Shown here: one piece after another, positions 30,032-32,004 of the stretch | How positions within the stretch are numbered: position 1 is the stretch's first letter | Layout: the number at the start of each line of letters is the position of its first letter | NCBI GenBank assembly: GCA_947624905.1 | Contig: CANQMI010000009.1 | Span: 1-32,004 of the forward strand | From: an uncultured Clostridia bacterium | GTDB lineage: Bacteria > Bacillota > Clostridia > TANB77 > CAG-508 | Length of the DNA stretch: 32,004 nucleotides | Reading direction: 5' to 3' | The notes under the pieces: generated by a model | What the model was told of the DNA's origin: nothing | Seen by the model: only the letters and a program-made list of their open reading frames with translations | Database searches by the model: none | Made by a program: the position numbers and the translations under genes

Positions 30032-30442
30032 CTATTCTGCATTTATAATTTCTCTATAAATTTTATAAATATCTTTCTCGTCCTTATATTTATTTTCCAT
30101 AGGACACATACCCGTTTTAGTTTGATTTATAATATATTTAGCCTTTTCTTGGTATTCATATTTAATATGATTTTCTTCTAAAACAGGAATTGCATACTCA
30201 CTTATAACATCTGCATAAATTTCTTCTACTCCTGCTACTGTTAAAATACTTCCTGCGACTTTTCCAATTACTTTATCTGCTACAACTGCTCCTTTTAGTG
30301 CATCTTGATTTTCTTTTATAATAGCTTTTATATCGTGGATTCGATCTTGATAATATTCTTTTATTTCGCCATTTTTGTAAGCTACAACTAATGAAGCATT
30401 TTTTTGATGTAGGATTTCTTTTACTTCTTCTAATTTATTCAT
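30032..30442 (-). CDS. DUF1893-like protein
   Basis: ASLVVAYKNGEIKEYYQDRIHDI...GAVVADKVIGKVAGSILTVAGVEEIYADVIS. Confidence 0.65.
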   Translation of the reverse strand: MNKLEEVKEILHQKNASLVVAYKNGEIKEYYQDRIHDIKAIIKENQDALKGAVVADKVIGKVAGSILTVAGVEEIYADVISEYAIPVLEENHIKYEYQEKAKYIINQTKTGMCPMENKYKDEKDIYKIYREIINAE

Positions 30443-31001
30443 CTAAATGAATTCCTTTCTTGATTGTTTTAGCTATAAATGGTACACAAATTAACTGGAT
30501 TGCAATACCTGGTAATCCTGTAATAATACTGTCTATTACTGAAATTCCATAAGTAGGTAATCCTAATCCATTAATTGCAATAAATAATACTCCCGCATAT
30601 AAGATTCTTCCTAAAATAATTGTTGCAATTAATGACACATAAGAATTAAATTTTTTGTTTAAAACACTCAATAAAACTGCATAAATTACAAGTTCTATTA
30701 GCATATATGGAAGTCGTGTAAGTATTGGCATTCCAGTCAATAGATAACTAAATATAACAGAACTTCCTGCAACTATACTTGCACTTATTCCACCAAAAAT
30801 CAATGCTGCAATTAATACTGCAATGTGCATTGGTAATAATGTTTGCCCTGCTACTGGACCTACTAAAACATGGAATATTCTAGGTAAAGCTATACCTATT
30901 CCACTTAATAAAACTGTTCCTACAATGTATTTTCCTTTTCTACTTGTCAAAGCCTCTAATAAACGATTTTGCTTTTTTACACTTTCTACTTTTTCTATCA
31001 T
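30435..31001 (-). CDS. ECF-transporter S component-like membrane protein
   Basis: Multi-TM protein, PVAGQTLLPMHIAVLIAALIFGGISA. Confidence 0.65.
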   Translation of the reverse strand: MIEKVESVKKQNRLLEALTSRKGKYIVGTVLLSGIGIALPRIFHVLVGPVAGQTLLPMHIAVLIAALIFGGISASIVAGSSVIFSYLLTGMPILTRLPYMLIELVIYAVLLSVLNKKFNSYVSLIATIILGRILYAGVLFIAINGLGLPTYGISVIDSIITGLPGIAIQLICVPFIAKTIKKGIHLDE

Positions 31002-31030
31002 GCTAATACCCTCCACTATAAATTTAATTT

Positions 31031-31921
31031 TTAATCAACAGTTATTAATTCATATTTTGTCGTTCCAAGTCCAATTTTTTCTGCATAAGGTAATATATGT
31101 CTTCCAAGTCTACTATCTATTCTTTCTCGTAATAGATGCGCACCTTGATCTTTTGAAGCCCATATCATATCTATAAATGCTTGGTCATTTGCTACTGGAT
31201 CTAATGATGCTACTATTCCCAAATCTCCCATTACGGGATCCGATTGATGTGCATCACAATCACAATCTACTGATAAGAAATTCATTACCGTTATATAAAC
31301 TATTTTTTTATTATTTGCCTCAAAATAATCTGAAACTGCTTTTGCCGCTTCTGCCATTGACTCAATAAAAGCCTCTTGTTTTGGTATTCTTCCCCATAAT
31401 TCATCTGGATCTTCTGTTATACCTGCTGTATGAATATATGATTTTCCATTTCTTGATGCAACACCTATTGATTGATTCTTCAAGTTTGCACCAAATCCAC
31501 CCATAGCATGACCTTTACCATGTGCTAAATTTACCATTGCATCATATCTGTCTAAATGTGTTCCGACTAAATCATATTTTAAATGTTTGCCATTGTTTAC
31601 CGGTATCTTCATTTCTCCTTCTGCATCCATAATATCTACATCAGCTATAGATGTAAATCCATGTTTTTCGGCTACTTCTATATGATCTTCTGCAGTGTTT
31701 CTTGCACCTGAATACGCTGTATTACATTCGATAATTGTTCCATTTAATTTTTTTACTAGTGGTCCAATTAAATCTGCTTTCAAGTATCCTCTTGATCCAT
31801 CTTCTCCAGTTGAAACCTTTACTCCAATTTTTCCTTTTAGCTCTACTCCAAGAGCCTCATATACTTTAATCAAATTTTCAGGAGTTATCTCCTTTGCATA
31901 ATAAACTTTTGCTTTTTCCAT
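31031..31921 (-). CDS. DUF362 family protein
   Basis: KIGVKVSTGEDGSRGYLKADLIGPLVKKLNGTIIECNTAYSGARN...VNLAHGKGHAMGGFGANLKNQSIGVASRNGK. Confidence 0.8.
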   Translation of the reverse strand: MEKAKVYYAKEITPENLIKVYEALGVELKGKIGVKVSTGEDGSRGYLKADLIGPLVKKLNGTIIECNTAYSGARNTAEDHIEVAEKHGFTSIADVDIMDAEGEMKIPVNNGKHLKYDLVGTHLDRYDAMVNLAHGKGHAMGGFGANLKNQSIGVASRNGKSYIHTAGITEDPDELWGRIPKQEAFIESMAEAAKAVSDYFEANNKKIVYITVMNFLSVDCDCDAHQSDPVMGDLGIVASLDPVANDQAFIDMIWASKDQGAHLLRERIDSRLGRHILPYAEKIGLGTTKYELITVD

Positions 31922-31948
31922 AAAATCTTTCCTTTCACTATATTCAAA

Positions 31949-32004
31949 TTATAATTTATCATATTGTTCATCTGTAACAGGTTCACACCATTCATTAGAA
32001 GTAT
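31949..32004 (-). CDS. Partial CDS, C-terminus only (runs off window)
   Basis: Open frame ...TSNEWCEPVTDEQYDKL-stop. Confidence 0.45.
   Translation of the reverse strand, partial: TSNEWCEPVTDEQYDKL

Noticed and set aside
1-32004. CRISPR arrays, rRNA or tRNA genes (including a candidate recoding tRNA)
   Set aside because: No spaced repeats and no tRNA T-loop/cloverleaf pattern seen; the decoding factor must be elsewhere in the genome.

Overview
Low-GC, spore-forming Firmicutes/Clostridia-like chromosome segment, mostly minus strand. Content: a probable rpsF start, a pseudopilin, an M50 (SpoIVFB-like) protease, an M23 peptidase, a degenerate NrdD, a Crp/Fnr regulator, murC, spoIVB, a Tad-like pilus/secretion operon (about 8.7-20.3 kb), a ~5.1 kb serine-recombinase element inserted inside an alpha/beta-type SASP gene (about 20.79-25.89 kb), then FprA, peroxiredoxin, an ECF S component and a DUF362 protein. 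Main observation: every broken gene I can identify (9 genes, 13 sites) breaks at an in-frame CGG codon. At each one, skipping the C (reading CGG-N as GGN = Gly) restores the family-typical protein, e.g. M23 GETGNATGPHLHFEIR, M50 LDGGRIL, CpaF IIGEVATDPVASW, recombinase APFGYKKDP. By eye, no in-frame CGG is used as Arg in roughly 9,500 codons, while about 50 CGG trinucleotides in the other two codon phases are harmless. This looks like systematic +1 recoding (CGGN quadruplet = Gly, or +1 slippage at an unassigned CGG). The affected genes are sporulation, pilus and recombinase genes; intact housekeeping genes have none. The second main observation is the SASP split by the recombinase element, whose predicted precise excision rebuilds a canonical SASP. 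Its recombinase also carries a CGG recoding site.
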